Virus record (IMG/VR): IMGVR_UViG_3300025928_000005
Coordinates: 47,342-111,341 of that record
Direction: 5' to 3' (one strand)
DNA: 64,000 nt
Source: a virus
Positions within the stretch are counted from its first letter, which is position 1; each line of letters opens with the position of its first letter. A program made the position numbers and the translations under genes. The notes beneath the pieces are model-generated. The model saw nothing but the letters and a program-made list of their open reading frames with translations, was not told the origin of the DNA and ran no database searches. This document shows positions 1 to 9,500 of the stretch, piece after piece.

Positions 1-98
1 CGGCCGTCGGCGTAGTCGACGCCGAACTCGAACGAGGCGCCCTCGCTCCCCCAGATCTTCTTGCTGGTGCACTTGACCTTCGCGGTCACCTGAGCCAT
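1..98 (-). CDS. Partial hypothetical protein, N-terminal end only
   Basis: An ATG at 98 opens a frame (MAQVTAKVKCTSKKIWG...) that runs off the left edge, leaving about 32 residues. It follows the 118-729 gene on the same strand, so it belongs to the late structural operon, where head-tail connector or tail genes would be expected next. Too little is visible to name it. Confidence 0.6.
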   Translation of the reverse strand, partial: MAQVTAKVKCTSKKIWGSEGASFEFGVDYADG

Positions 99-117
99 CG
101 CCGCCCTCAATTCTCCG

Positions 118-729
118 CTAGAAGTTGATGTGCTTTGGGTGGCAGTCGCCCCGCACGACCCGGACCGGCACCGCGAGGCGCTTGGCCAGGCGGTGCACGT
201 TGAGGTCCACGTACGGGTAGTGCCACTCCTTGAGGCCGTCCGTGACGGCCGCGTCGATGAGCCGCCGCGGCAGGTACGTGAAGCAGAACGTGAACCACTC
301 GGGGTCATCCACGTCGGTCTGCCACAGCTTCATCGCCTGCTCGATGGTGGCGTTCGGCTCGGGCTCGCGGCGGTGGCTCCACACCCAACTCGGCAGGTGG
401 GTGGACCGTGGCCAGATCCGCGTCGGGGCGGTCCACACGACGGTGGGGTCGGACCCGACGTGCTGGATCATCGTTCCGAGGTCGGTAGGCTCGATCGCGA
501 CGTCGCCATCGAGCAGGAGCATCCCCACGTCCTGCGGGGTCGCCATCTGGCGCCACGCGGACGCGAGGACGAGGCCCTTGCGGCCCTTGGGGTGCGCCGG
601 CTCGGGGTTGACCTCGATGACGTGGAACGGCTGCTCGACGCTGGGGATGACGTGGCCACGCCACGCCACCCTCACGCAGACGAGGTTGATCACCTGGCCG
701 GCGACGCCCGGCCCCTCAGGTGCTGGCAC
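118..729 (-). CDS. Putative glycosyltransferase (GT-A-like, DGD motif)
   Basis: A protein of 203 aa with a GTG start preceded by GGGAGG at 6 nt. Around residue 74 a hydrophobic strand ends in LLLDGD, which resembles the DxD metal/nucleotide-sugar site of GT-A glycosyltransferases, followed by aromatic-rich segments. It lies downstream of the capsid and two virion-protein genes, so its target could be a virion protein; that is inference. A UDP-sulfoquinovose synthase at 35.5 kb could supply a sugar donor. The family call rests on one motif and the general pattern, so an unrelated alpha/beta protein is possible. Confidence 0.5.
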   Translation of the reverse strand: MPAPEGPGVAGQVINLVCVRVAWRGHVIPSVEQPFHVIEVNPEPAHPKGRKGLVLASAWRQMATPQDVGMLLLDGDVAIEPTDLGTMIQHVGSDPTVVWTAPTRIWPRSTHLPSWVWSHRREPEPNATIEQAMKLWQTDVDDPEWFTFCFTYLPRRLIDAAVTDGLKEWHYPYVDLNVHRLAKRLAVPVRVVRGDCHPKHINF

Positions 730-841
730 TCGACGCCTCCCGCTCGGGACGGAGAGACGGCTCTCCCCCTGGCGTCACTATATCTACTACCAGCACGTTG
801 AAGGCCGAGCGTCGCCGCGCTGTTATCGAGGTGTCGTGATG

Positions 842-1345
842 CTAGGACGTGCCGGCGACGGTCTTCACCGTCGCCGTCGCCGTCCCGGTCACCGTGGCTA
901 CCTGCGCCCCCGCCCGGTGGTCGTAGACGACCGCGGCGCTCAGGGTGATGTGGGTGCTGTCCGGGAACGACGCGATGGTGCCGACCTCGGCGGTGTTGCC
1001 GGTGCCGACCTGGACGAGGTTGCCCACCGCGAAGTTCGCGGTGGTGCCGACGGACAGGTTGCTGGTGCTGCCGCCGGTGGTCGCTGCGGTCAGGTTGGTC
1101 ACCGCCGTGCCGCTGACGGTGACGCCGCCGGCGGCCGCGTAGATGGCGTTGACGCCGTTGGCGAAGTTGACCTCGTTCAGCGGGGGCACCGCCAGGCCGC
1201 TGGTCGCCGTCACGCCGACGCCGCCGACGTACACGGTGGCGGGGCCGGTGTTGTGGATGACGACGTGCGGCCGGCCGACGCTGGCGGGAGTGTAGACCTG
1301 GACGGCTGCCGCTCCCACGGGCGTGTAGATGGAACGGCTCGCCAC
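842..1345 (-). CDS. Putative virion decoration/fibre protein, paralogue of its upstream neighbour
   Basis: A protein of 167 aa rich in Thr, Ala, Gly and Val with no charged core, typical of beta-rich virion proteins. It starts 1 nt after the stop of the 1347-1703 gene. Both proteins share the pattern N-x-GP-x(3)-YVG followed by a YAA...GG segment, so they look like a tandem duplication. The position just after the capsid gene suggests a head decoration or connector role. No enzyme motif is seen. Confidence 0.6.
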   Translation of the reverse strand: MASRSIYTPVGAAAVQVYTPASVGRPHVVIHNTGPATVYVGGVGVTATSGLAVPPLNEVNFANGVNAIYAAAGGVTVSGTAVTNLTAATTGGSTSNLSVGTTANFAVGNLVQVGTGNTAEVGTIASFPDSTHITLSAAVVYDHRAGAQVATVTGTATATVKTVAGTS

Positions 1346-1346
1346 G

Positions 1347-1703
1347 TCACACCACCGACGGGTTGGACGCCAGCGCGGCCAGGATCGTCGCGCTGCCGCC
1401 GTTGGCGACGGCCGCGTACAGGTTCTGCACCCGGCCCTGGACGGTGAGCTGCTCGCCGGCGTTGAGCAGGACGCCGGCGGTCGGGGCGGTCATGCCCGAG
1501 TTGGTGCCGACGTAGGCGACGCTCGGCCCCTGGTTGAGGACGGTGTACGCCTGGTTGGCGACCGTGGAGCTGATGAAGTTCCAGGTGTAGGTGCCGCCGG
1601 CGTGGCTGACGGCCGAGCCGGAGGTCGCGAACACCTGGGTGCCGCCGGACGTGGTGATGGTGGTGTTCTGAAGCTGGGGGTAGTCCCCCTCGAAGATGGC
1701 CAC
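1347..1703 (-). CDS. Putative virion decoration protein
   Basis: A protein of 118 aa with a GTG start and an AAAGGA ribosome site. It is beta-rich, small and uncharged, and lies directly after the major capsid gene, where head decoration proteins often sit. It shares the NQGPSVAYVG / LYAAVANGG pattern with the next gene (842-1345). Function is inferred from position and composition only. Confidence 0.6.
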   Translation of the reverse strand: MAIFEGDYPQLQNTTITTSGGTQVFATSGSAVSHAGGTYTWNFISSTVANQAYTVLNQGPSVAYVGTNSGMTAPTAGVLLNAGEQLTVQGRVQNLYAAVANGGSATILAALASNPSVV

Positions 1704-1767
1704 TTCGGTCCTTTCGCGGACGAGGGTCGACGGGGCGCGGCGGCTCGGTGAGCCGCCGCGCGGCCGA

Positions 1768-3573
1768 TCACGTGTAGGGGGTGGTGTTGGTCTTCTGCAG
1801 GCCGGCGAGGTGTGCCGAGTACTGCGGCGCGTGCGCCACCATGGCCCCGTACAGGAAGATGCTGTAGCGGAAGGTGGCGTCGATCACCGGCCACGCGATG
1901 GACACGTAGTCCTGGACCGTGGTCATCTCCCACGCGTTGGCGACGTTCGTCCACGTCTGGGGGAGCTGGTAGGTCATCAGGTCGGCGTTGCCCTGCTTGT
2001 ACCAGGGGTGCACGACCATCTTCATGATCGACCGGGTGAACGGGTTGCGGAACTCGTCGACGGCGGCGCCGGTCTGGATGCCGCCGGTCTCCGACTGTTG
2101 GATGAACAGCCGGTAGTTGGTGGCGGAGCCCTGGGCGATGACGTCGTCGGACAGGTTCGCGATGTCGGTCGCGGAGCTGAGCAGCTCCGCCGGGTCGGCC
2201 TTGAACGCGCCCGGGTTGTTGGACGAGCTGTCCCACAGCGCCTTCAGCGTGGTGTTGATGACGTTGTAATTCAGCGTGGTGCCGACCGCGTTGTTGACGT
2301 AGCCGCCCTGCCAGCCGGACGGGTAGATGCCGGCGGTGGCCGACACGCCCGCCAGGGTCGGGATGACTCCCTCCATGCGGGTGCCCTTGCCGGTGCCGGT
2401 GTCGGCGGCCGGCACGGCGCCGGTCGTCGCGGCGGTGCCCTGCAAGGTGAAGCGGGTGCCGCCGACCTGCGCCTGCTGCAGGAAGTAGCCGGCGCTGGCG
2501 TTGTTGGTGTAGATGTTGGTGAACAGGGCGCCCGCGACGGTCGGGATGGTGACGTCTACGACCTGGCCGGCGCCGACGGTGACGCTGTTGCTGGCGACGG
2601 ACGGGGCGGTCTCACCCCAGTAGTTGCCGGCGGTGACCTCGACGGTCAGGGTGCCCGTGGTGAACGCGGTCTCGTTGGAGCCGGCGGTGCGCAGGGTCAG
2701 GGTCGGCGCGGCCGGGACGGCCAGGTTGACCGACGTGCCGGCGATCATCTGGTACTCCTCGCCGAGCATCATCTCCTGCAGGAGGATGAGGTTGGCGAGC
2801 GCGGAGACGTCCTCGAAGCCCTGGCCGCTGAACTGGGCGAGCCAGGACAGCTGCTCGGTGATGCCGAAGAACCGGTAGGGCACGTTGAGCGTGACCTCGG
2901 TCTGGCTACCCGAGGGCGGCAGGTTCAGCGGCCAGGAGCTGAACGAGCCACCGGAGGTGACGAGCTCGTCAATGGAGATGTCGAGCACGCCCTGCCCGCC
3001 GGTCTGCGAGCCGCTGATGCCGGTGAACACGCGCTCGATCCGGCTGAGGCCCTGGCCCGCCGGGCGCGGGAACTTGTTGCGGTACAGGGTGTAGACCGGG
3101 TAGATCAGCCGCGACGGGGCGAGCAGGTCGAACGGCACGAGGCCGTAGATCGAGCCGATGCCCAGGTTGCCGGCGGTGAACGACTTGTCGGCGCCGGGGA
3201 TGCCCTGCAGGAGCTGGCCGATCTGCTCGCCGATGGACGGCTGGGTCAGGGCGGTCTTCAGGTTGCCGAACTGGTTGAGGAAGCCCTGGTTCATGGACTT
3301 CACGACCGACTGGCGGTTCGTGTAGCCCTGCATGGTGGCGGTGCGCAGGTCCAGGGCGGCCTGGTGGGCGCGGTAGGTGATGTCGGCCTGGTCCTCCAGC
3401 GGCTTGTTGGAGCCGATGGTGGCGAGGCCGGCGCCCTTCACCAGGTTGGGCAGCTGGGCCTTGATGGCGTCGCCGGTGGTGTTGCAGCGGGACACGGACT
3501 CCTGCAGGCCCGCCTTGAGCTCGCTCATGTCGGCGGGGGTCTGGGTGTCGGCGCCCTCGAGGAGTGCAGCCAC
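1768..3573 (-). CDS. Major capsid protein, HK97-like
   Basis: A protein of 601 aa with a GTG start. The N-terminal 130 residues are helical, with a conserved-looking segment around LVPFDLLAPSRLIYPVYTLYRNKFPR. The middle (about 270-390) is Thr/Val/Gly-rich and looks like an inserted Ig-like domain (TLTLRTAGSNETAF..). The C-terminal part (FIQQSETGG.., MKMVVHPWYKQG) resembles the spine helix and axial domain of capsid proteins. It lies directly after the protease-scaffold gene, as expected for HK97-type heads. It is long because of the insertion; typical members have 300-450 aa. Confidence 0.82.
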   Translation of the reverse strand: MAALLEGADTQTPADMSELKAGLQESVSRCNTTGDAIKAQLPNLVKGAGLATIGSNKPLEDQADITYRAHQAALDLRTATMQGYTNRQSVVKSMNQGFLNQFGNLKTALTQPSIGEQIGQLLQGIPGADKSFTAGNLGIGSIYGLVPFDLLAPSRLIYPVYTLYRNKFPRPAGQGLSRIERVFTGISGSQTGGQGVLDISIDELVTSGGSFSSWPLNLPPSGSQTEVTLNVPYRFFGITEQLSWLAQFSGQGFEDVSALANLILLQEMMLGEEYQMIAGTSVNLAVPAAPTLTLRTAGSNETAFTTGTLTVEVTAGNYWGETAPSVASNSVTVGAGQVVDVTIPTVAGALFTNIYTNNASAGYFLQQAQVGGTRFTLQGTAATTGAVPAADTGTGKGTRMEGVIPTLAGVSATAGIYPSGWQGGYVNNAVGTTLNYNVINTTLKALWDSSSNNPGAFKADPAELLSSATDIANLSDDVIAQGSATNYRLFIQQSETGGIQTGAAVDEFRNPFTRSIMKMVVHPWYKQGNADLMTYQLPQTWTNVANAWEMTTVQDYVSIAWPVIDATFRYSIFLYGAMVAHAPQYSAHLAGLQKTNTTPYT

Positions 3574-3606
3574 GGTGGTTCCTTCCGAAAGCAGCGGGTT
3601 GGTGCC

Positions 3607-6555
3607 TTACTTGGTGAAGCCGGTCATCTTCTTGAGCTCCCGCCACGCAACTTCCCGCTGCATCGGGTCGGGGTTGTTCCGCCACTGCTCGTGCAGGGCC
3701 TGGAACACGGACTCCTGAGCGCGCTCCACGCGACTCACGGACGGCAGCACCTCCGGTGCGGCCGCGCTCTTGGTCAGCTGGTCGAAGGCGACGCCGCGGT
3801 AGGGACCCGCCGGGTCCGGCTGCGCGGCGAGCTCCTCGACCTGCTTGCGCATCTTCTTGATGGTCTTCTTGAGGTCGGTGACCTCGGTGAGGTGGGCGGC
3901 GGTCGCGTCGGCGACCGCCTTGTTGATGAGGCTCTGCACGACGTCCACGTCGAGCGTCGCCGCCTTCACGACCTCGGCCGAGGTCTCCTTGCCGTAGGTC
4001 GTCTCGAGCGTCTCGGTGACGGTCGGCGGCTCGACGGTCTTGGCCTTCTTGGCCTTCTTCGCGGCCTTGGCCGCGCCGGGGCCGTGCGGGGCTGGCATGC
4101 CGACGCCGGTGGGCACCGGGCGGGAGCCGGGCAGGCCGCCGTTGCCGTACGGGCTGCCGTCGGGCGCGGCCGGGCACAGGTCGGGGAAGGTCTGCGCGAT
4201 GTGGTCGTGCATGGCCAGCATGGCCTGCCGGGCGTTGTCGCGCATGGCGTTGGTGTAGTAGGTCCGGGTGGGGACGCCGGTGACGGACGGGGCGCTGACC
4301 GGCCGCATCGGCTCGCCGGAGCTGGACGGGGCCTCCGCCGCGTGGCCGCCGGTGAGGTAGCCGCGGCCGTACTGGCTCGCGCTGATGGACCCGAACGGGT
4401 CGGGCGCGGTGTTGGGACCCGCGTGGCCCGGGGAGGCCGCCTCGTGGCCGGCGGTGATGACCGGCCGGTTGTAGGAGCGGCCGTTGATCGAGCCGGGGGT
4501 CGGGAACGTGCCCGGGCCGGGGTTCGCGTCCCGGAACTCCTTGTAGAGGTCCGACCGCGCCTCGAGCAGGTAGCGCGGGTCGGTGCCCTTCAGGAGGGTC
4601 ACGTGCTGCCACAGCTCGTTGGCCTTGCGGGCCTGGTCGAGCGGGGCGGACGCGGCGAGCTCGAAGGCCTTGCGCTGCCAGTGGTTCGGGTCGAGGCTGG
4701 ACAGGTCGTAGCGCGGGTAGCTCTTCGCGACGTCGTCCGGGTGGAAGCACGGGCAGGTCAGGTCGTGGAGCGTGCCGTAGTCCACGGGCACGTTCAGCAT
4801 CTTGAGCCGCATCGCGGCGGACCCCTCGGGGTCATCCGGGAAGATGAGGTCGGCGGCCTTCACGGACGAGTCCGGGACGGTGGGAACCTTGGCGTCGCGC
4901 TCGAACGCCTCGATCACGGGGCCGTCGGGCTCGCGGTGCTCCGGCACCGGGTCGGCGTCCTCGGTCTCCTCGACGCCGTCGGTGGGCGTGGGCTTCTTGA
5001 CCACGTCGGCCTTGGCCGCGGCCTTGCGCGCCTTCCTCGCGGCCTTGGCCGCGGCCTCCTGGAGGTCGGCCTCGCTCACGCTGGAGCCCTGAACCTGAAC
5101 CTCGACGGTCTTGACCTTGGAATCCGCCTCCGGCAGGTAGCCGGGGTGGGCCTTGCCGCAGCTGGGGCAGTACTTCTCACCCTTGTCGAGCTGGTAGCCG
5201 CAGCCGAGGCACGTGAAGTCGTGGTTCTTCTTGATTGCGAGCGCGCCCTTGAGCTTGCCGCCGCACTCGGGGCAGAAGTTGTGCTCGGCGTGCAGGTTCG
5301 CCCCGCAGCCGGGGCACATGACCTTGTCCTTCTTCTCGACGGTGACGACCTTCTCGATGGTCGGCTCGGCGGCCTTCATGCCGTCGTCGCACTTGTCGTC
5401 CTCGTCGCCGTCCGCGTCGGCCTTGTCGGTCGCGCCGCTCGAGCCGCCGCCGGCCGTGCCGCCACCAGCGGCCCCACCGCCGGCGCTGCCGCCGCTCTCG
5501 CCGCTGCCGCCGCCGGTGGAGCCGGCCTTGACCTCGTCCGGCTCCTCGGTCTTCGCCTCGGCGTCGCTCTCGGTCTCGACGTCGACCGTCTTCTCCTCGG
5601 CGTCCTCAACCACCTCGACGTCGACGACCTTCTCGCTGTCGCCCATGCCCAGCTCCTTCTTCCAGCTCTCGGGGAGCCGGGCCACGAAGGCGGCACCCTT
5701 GCGCCGTGCGATGCGGATGATGCTGCTCTTCAGCCCCTCCGGGGACTTGTTGTCGGCCCCGGCCCGTCCGATCGACAGCGCGGCGTCGTGAACATCCTGT
5801 GGCGTGACGATGGGGAAGGAGCGATCGTTGCCGGCGAAGTCCTCGGCGGGGATCTTGTCGCGGTCGGTGCCGCCGCCGACGTTGGGGTCCACCTTGCGCT
5901 TGGCGACCCCCTCGTGGCCGGTGAGCGCCTTGGCCACGTCGGCCGGCGTGACCCGGTCGGCGGCGAGGGCGGCGCCGGCTGCCTTCACGATCTCTCCCGC
6001 GAGCGCGTCGTCGAGGATCAGCTGGCCCACGTCCTCGGGCTGACCCGAATCGCCGGCGGCCTTGACGAGCTGGAACTTCGAGTTGAAGTTGCTGCCGCGG
6101 TCGACCAGCGAGATCTCGCTGATCTTGGTGAGGCCGTCACGGCGACCGCGGATGATGCCGTTCATGGCCTTGCCGGTCGGGTCCGGCACGATGTCCGGGT
6201 GGGTGATGCCAACCGAGTAGCAGGTGAGGACGCCCTTGCGGACGAGCTCCTTCGCCACGGGCTCCACGACGAGGGACTTGACCCAGTGGCCGTCGGGCGT
6301 GGCCTCCACCTCGAGGCCCTTGCCGGCGGGATCGCGGCGGGCCTGGTGCTGCACCCGCAGGTTGCCGCCGGTGTCGAGCCACTCGTGGATGGCCTTGGCT
6401 GACCAGTCCTGGTCGACGATCTGGAGGTCGGAGTCGACGGTGCCGTCGGTGGCCTTGCCGTAGACGATGAGGTCGCCGTCGCTCGTCTCCTCGGTCTTCT
6501 CGATGGGGAACGAGAAGTAGGTCAGCTCGCCGTCGGGGGTGAGGGTCGCGGCCAC
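3607..6555 (-). CDS. Prohead protease-scaffold fusion with internal zinc ribbons
   Basis: A protein of 982 aa. Residues 1-150 resemble the HK97-family (U35) prohead protease: a beta-rich start, H70 in RVQHQARR and S114 in CYSVGI as likely catalytic residues, then an EISLVDRGSN segment. The middle is acidic and Gly/Ser-rich, with two zinc ribbons (CPGC...CPEC and CLGC...CPSC, about 413-470). An Ala/Lys-rich stretch and a coiled coil (ATAAHLTEVTDLKKTIKKM) follow, suited to scaffolding. It sits between portal and capsid genes. The zinc ribbons inside a scaffold are unusual. The length, three times a usual protease, indicates a fusion. Confidence 0.75.
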   Translation of the reverse strand: MAATLTPDGELTYFSFPIEKTEETSDGDLIVYGKATDGTVDSDLQIVDQDWSAKAIHEWLDTGGNLRVQHQARRDPAGKGLEVEATPDGHWVKSLVVEPVAKELVRKGVLTCYSVGITHPDIVPDPTGKAMNGIIRGRRDGLTKISEISLVDRGSNFNSKFQLVKAAGDSGQPEDVGQLILDDALAGEIVKAAGAALAADRVTPADVAKALTGHEGVAKRKVDPNVGGGTDRDKIPAEDFAGNDRSFPIVTPQDVHDAALSIGRAGADNKSPEGLKSSIIRIARRKGAAFVARLPESWKKELGMGDSEKVVDVEVVEDAEEKTVDVETESDAEAKTEEPDEVKAGSTGGGSGESGGSAGGGAAGGGTAGGGSSGATDKADADGDEDDKCDDGMKAAEPTIEKVVTVEKKDKVMCPGCGANLHAEHNFCPECGGKLKGALAIKKNHDFTCLGCGYQLDKGEKYCPSCGKAHPGYLPEADSKVKTVEVQVQGSSVSEADLQEAAAKAARKARKAAAKADVVKKPTPTDGVEETEDADPVPEHREPDGPVIEAFERDAKVPTVPDSSVKAADLIFPDDPEGSAAMRLKMLNVPVDYGTLHDLTCPCFHPDDVAKSYPRYDLSSLDPNHWQRKAFELAASAPLDQARKANELWQHVTLLKGTDPRYLLEARSDLYKEFRDANPGPGTFPTPGSINGRSYNRPVITAGHEAASPGHAGPNTAPDPFGSISASQYGRGYLTGGHAAEAPSSSGEPMRPVSAPSVTGVPTRTYYTNAMRDNARQAMLAMHDHIAQTFPDLCPAAPDGSPYGNGGLPGSRPVPTGVGMPAPHGPGAAKAAKKAKKAKTVEPPTVTETLETTYGKETSAEVVKAATLDVDVVQSLINKAVADATAAHLTEVTDLKKTIKKMRKQVEELAAQPDPAGPYRGVAFDQLTKSAAAPEVLPSVSRVERAQESVFQALHEQWRNNPDPMQREVAWRELKKMTGFTK

Positions 6556-6574
6556 ACGGGCTTCCTTTCGTCGG

Positions 6575-9500
6575 TCAGTCGGTCGTCTTGTTGAGGTGAT
6601 CGTCGCCGTGATTCAGCTGGAACGAGTGAGCCTCGTCCCACGGCCCGACCACGGTCGGGACCCGACCGACGTACGCGGTCAGCGGCTTGCCCAGGCGCTG
6701 GGCGGCCAGGGCGCGGTGGTGGCCGTCGACGACCTTGAGCTTGGGGTCACCGGGGGTGTCGACGAGGATGGCGGGGTGGGTCGGCTCGCCGGCGCGCAGC
6801 TTGGCCTCGAAGCGGTCCACGGCGGCGTCCTCGTGGTGCGCGGCCCACCGCGGCTCGTTGCTGAAGTCGATGAGGCTGGTGGGGACGTTGAGGGGCCCCA
6901 CCCAGGTCGCGTCGTCGACCCACGCGTAGCCCTCGTCGCTGAAGTTTTGGCTCATCAGGGCCGCGACCTCGTCGGCGGTCGCGGCGCGCGTTCCCTCGCT
7001 CGCCGGCCGGCTCAGGGCGTTGAGCACGAGCTGCAGGTCAGCCCGGAGCTCGGCGCGAACCGACGGGTTGTCGACGAGGTGCGTCGGGTCCCACCACGCG
7101 AGCGCCTCCACCTGGTCCCCGTCGGGGTCATCCGGGTTGGTGACGCGGTCGCGGCCGTCGAAGATCGGCACGTCGGTCTCGTGGTCGACCTCGTAGACGA
7201 AGCCTAGCCACCGGCCGCTCTCCGTGCCCCAGCCGGGCACGAAGCGGCCGACCGGAAGGACGCACCCGGTCTCCTCCTGCCACTCGCGGATGGCGGCGCT
7301 GCGGGGCTGCTCACCGGGCTCGAGGCAGCCACCGGGGAACTCCCAGGAGCCGGCCGCGGGATCGTCGTCGGTCAGGCCGCGCTGCAGCATGAGCACGCGG
7401 CCGGTGTCAGCGGCGCGGACCGCGAGGCCGGCGGCGACGCAGGCTCCCTTGGTCGCGGTGCGGCCCTCCCACCGGTCGCACACGTCGATCAAGTCGATCG
7501 AGCCCGACACGAGGTCGCACGAGTGCGTGTCGAGGTGGAACATCACGCAGGTGCCGCAGGATCGAGCGCGGCTCGCCGCTGGCCGGTAGTGAACCGACTC
7601 CTTGGACACCTTGACGCGCTTGCCGAGGTCGCCGACGTTGGGCGCGCGGCCGCGGTCGTTCGCGTCGCCCGGCGGCTCGCCTACCGACGACCGACCCGTG
7701 CCAACGCCACCTTGTGGCCAGCCACCGGTGCCTGAACTTGGATAGCGTGGAGGCTGAACGTCGACGTCCGTTTGGTGACCATGGGTGAGGGGTACCCGGT
7801 CATCGTGACCACCGGAGGGGTGATGCGCTTGAGAGTGATCTGACCCGTCGTAGAAGCCACCCATGTAGCCGTTGGGCGGCTGCGACGGAACCCACCGCGG
7901 GGGCTCACCCCCAGCCGTGCTCGACGGCACCCCGCCGGGAACCTCCGTCCCATCACCGAGGTGCCTGACGGGTGACCGGCCGCCACCGCCGGCCGCGGCC
8001 TGAGGAACGCGTGAGTCGATCCACGACTCCTGGCCGTTGAGACTGATCACTCGTCGCGTGGCCTTGACGACCCGGATCGCGTCATCGACCTCGAGACCCT
8101 CCGCCATGTGCTGGCTGATGCGAGCCAGCGCGTCGGGGTTGACGTTGCGTGGAACCCAGGAACTGACCTGTCGACCCTTCTTCACGTGCCGACTCAGGGC
8201 CTCGAGCTCGCTGCTCGCGGCCTTCTCCAGGGCCGCCGCGTCTGCCACCTTGGCGGGCGCGGCGGTCGGCTTCTTGCCGGTCGCGGAGCGGGATGGCGCG
8301 TTGCCCGCGCCGGTGGCCGCCGCGTGCCCGGGTGTCTCGACGTGCGGGCTCGGCGTCGGCTGCGTGGGAACGCTGCCCTGGCCGGTGTTCTGGATCTCAC
8401 CGGTGCCGGCCGCGGTGACCGGCAGCTTGGGCTGGACGCCGGGGAGCGCGAGCTGGCCGGGAGGCGTGGGAGCCGGGCTGCCGGGCGTGGCTCCCGGAAC
8501 GGTCCCGGGAACGGCGGCGGTCGCCATGCCGAACGGCACGGGGCCGTTCTTGCTGAGGAAGACCGGGCCGCTGGTCTCCGGCAGGCCCCAAGGCTGCAGG
8601 TTGAGCTCGTCCCGGGCCTCGTCGACGCTGCGCAGGCCGTTCTCAACCTGCTTGATGAGCAGGTCGGTGAGGAGGGACTGGTCCTCCTCCGCCTCGAGGC
8701 CCTCGAAGACGAACTGCATGTCGTCCTGGCCGCAGACGTATTCGAGGATGTTGTTGATGATGTCCGCGATGAACATCAGGGTCGGCTTGGTGGCCTTGCG
8801 CTCGCCCACGTTCTCGGCCATCTTGGCCATCTGATGCGACGCGCCTGGCGACATGGAGGTGCTGACCTTGGGTGCGATGCCCAGCTCCATGGGCATGATG
8901 TCGAACGCCATGCAGACCTGCGTCATGACGATCTCGTCGAACGCGTCGGCGAGCTGCACGCCGCGCTGCGGCTCGACCTTCGTGCCCGGCGGCAGCACGA
9001 TGATCTTGTGGTGCCAGGCGGGGTCGCCGGCGAACGCGTTGAGGGCGTCCTGCAGCTCGCGGATCTGGTTGGGGGTCATGTTCTCGTCGCCGGGCGACAT
9101 GTAGACGGCCGGGACGGTGCCCTCGCGGAAGTAGTCGAGCTGGTAGCCCTGCTTCTGCAGGCCGGACAGCACGGGGATCATGGCGCGCTCGATGGGCGGG
9201 AAGCCGTACGGCGTCCACCGCCGGGGCACCATGGGCACGTACAGCAGCTGGTCGCCACGGAACTGCGCGACCTGGCTGCCTCGGAGGCCGCCGTCCTGGA
9301 TGTCCATGTCCGTCAGCATCTTGATGAAGTCGCTGCGGGGGACGCCGTAGAGGTACTGCTGGTAGGCCGGGGCCGGCGGGGCCGGGAAGCCACCCTGCAT
9401 GTCGTAGAGCGGTCGGATGGTGGGGCCGCTGATCAGGTTCAGGCTGTCGAGGTCGCTGCCGAGCAGGCCCTTTCCCATGCCGCGGCCGCGCTTCGGTCGC

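Noticed and set aside
1696-6402. A 1568-codon open frame on the plus strand
   Set aside because: It is the antisense shadow of the capsid and protease-scaffold genes, with low-complexity Gly/Arg/Val content typical of GC-rich antisense frames and no ribosome site.
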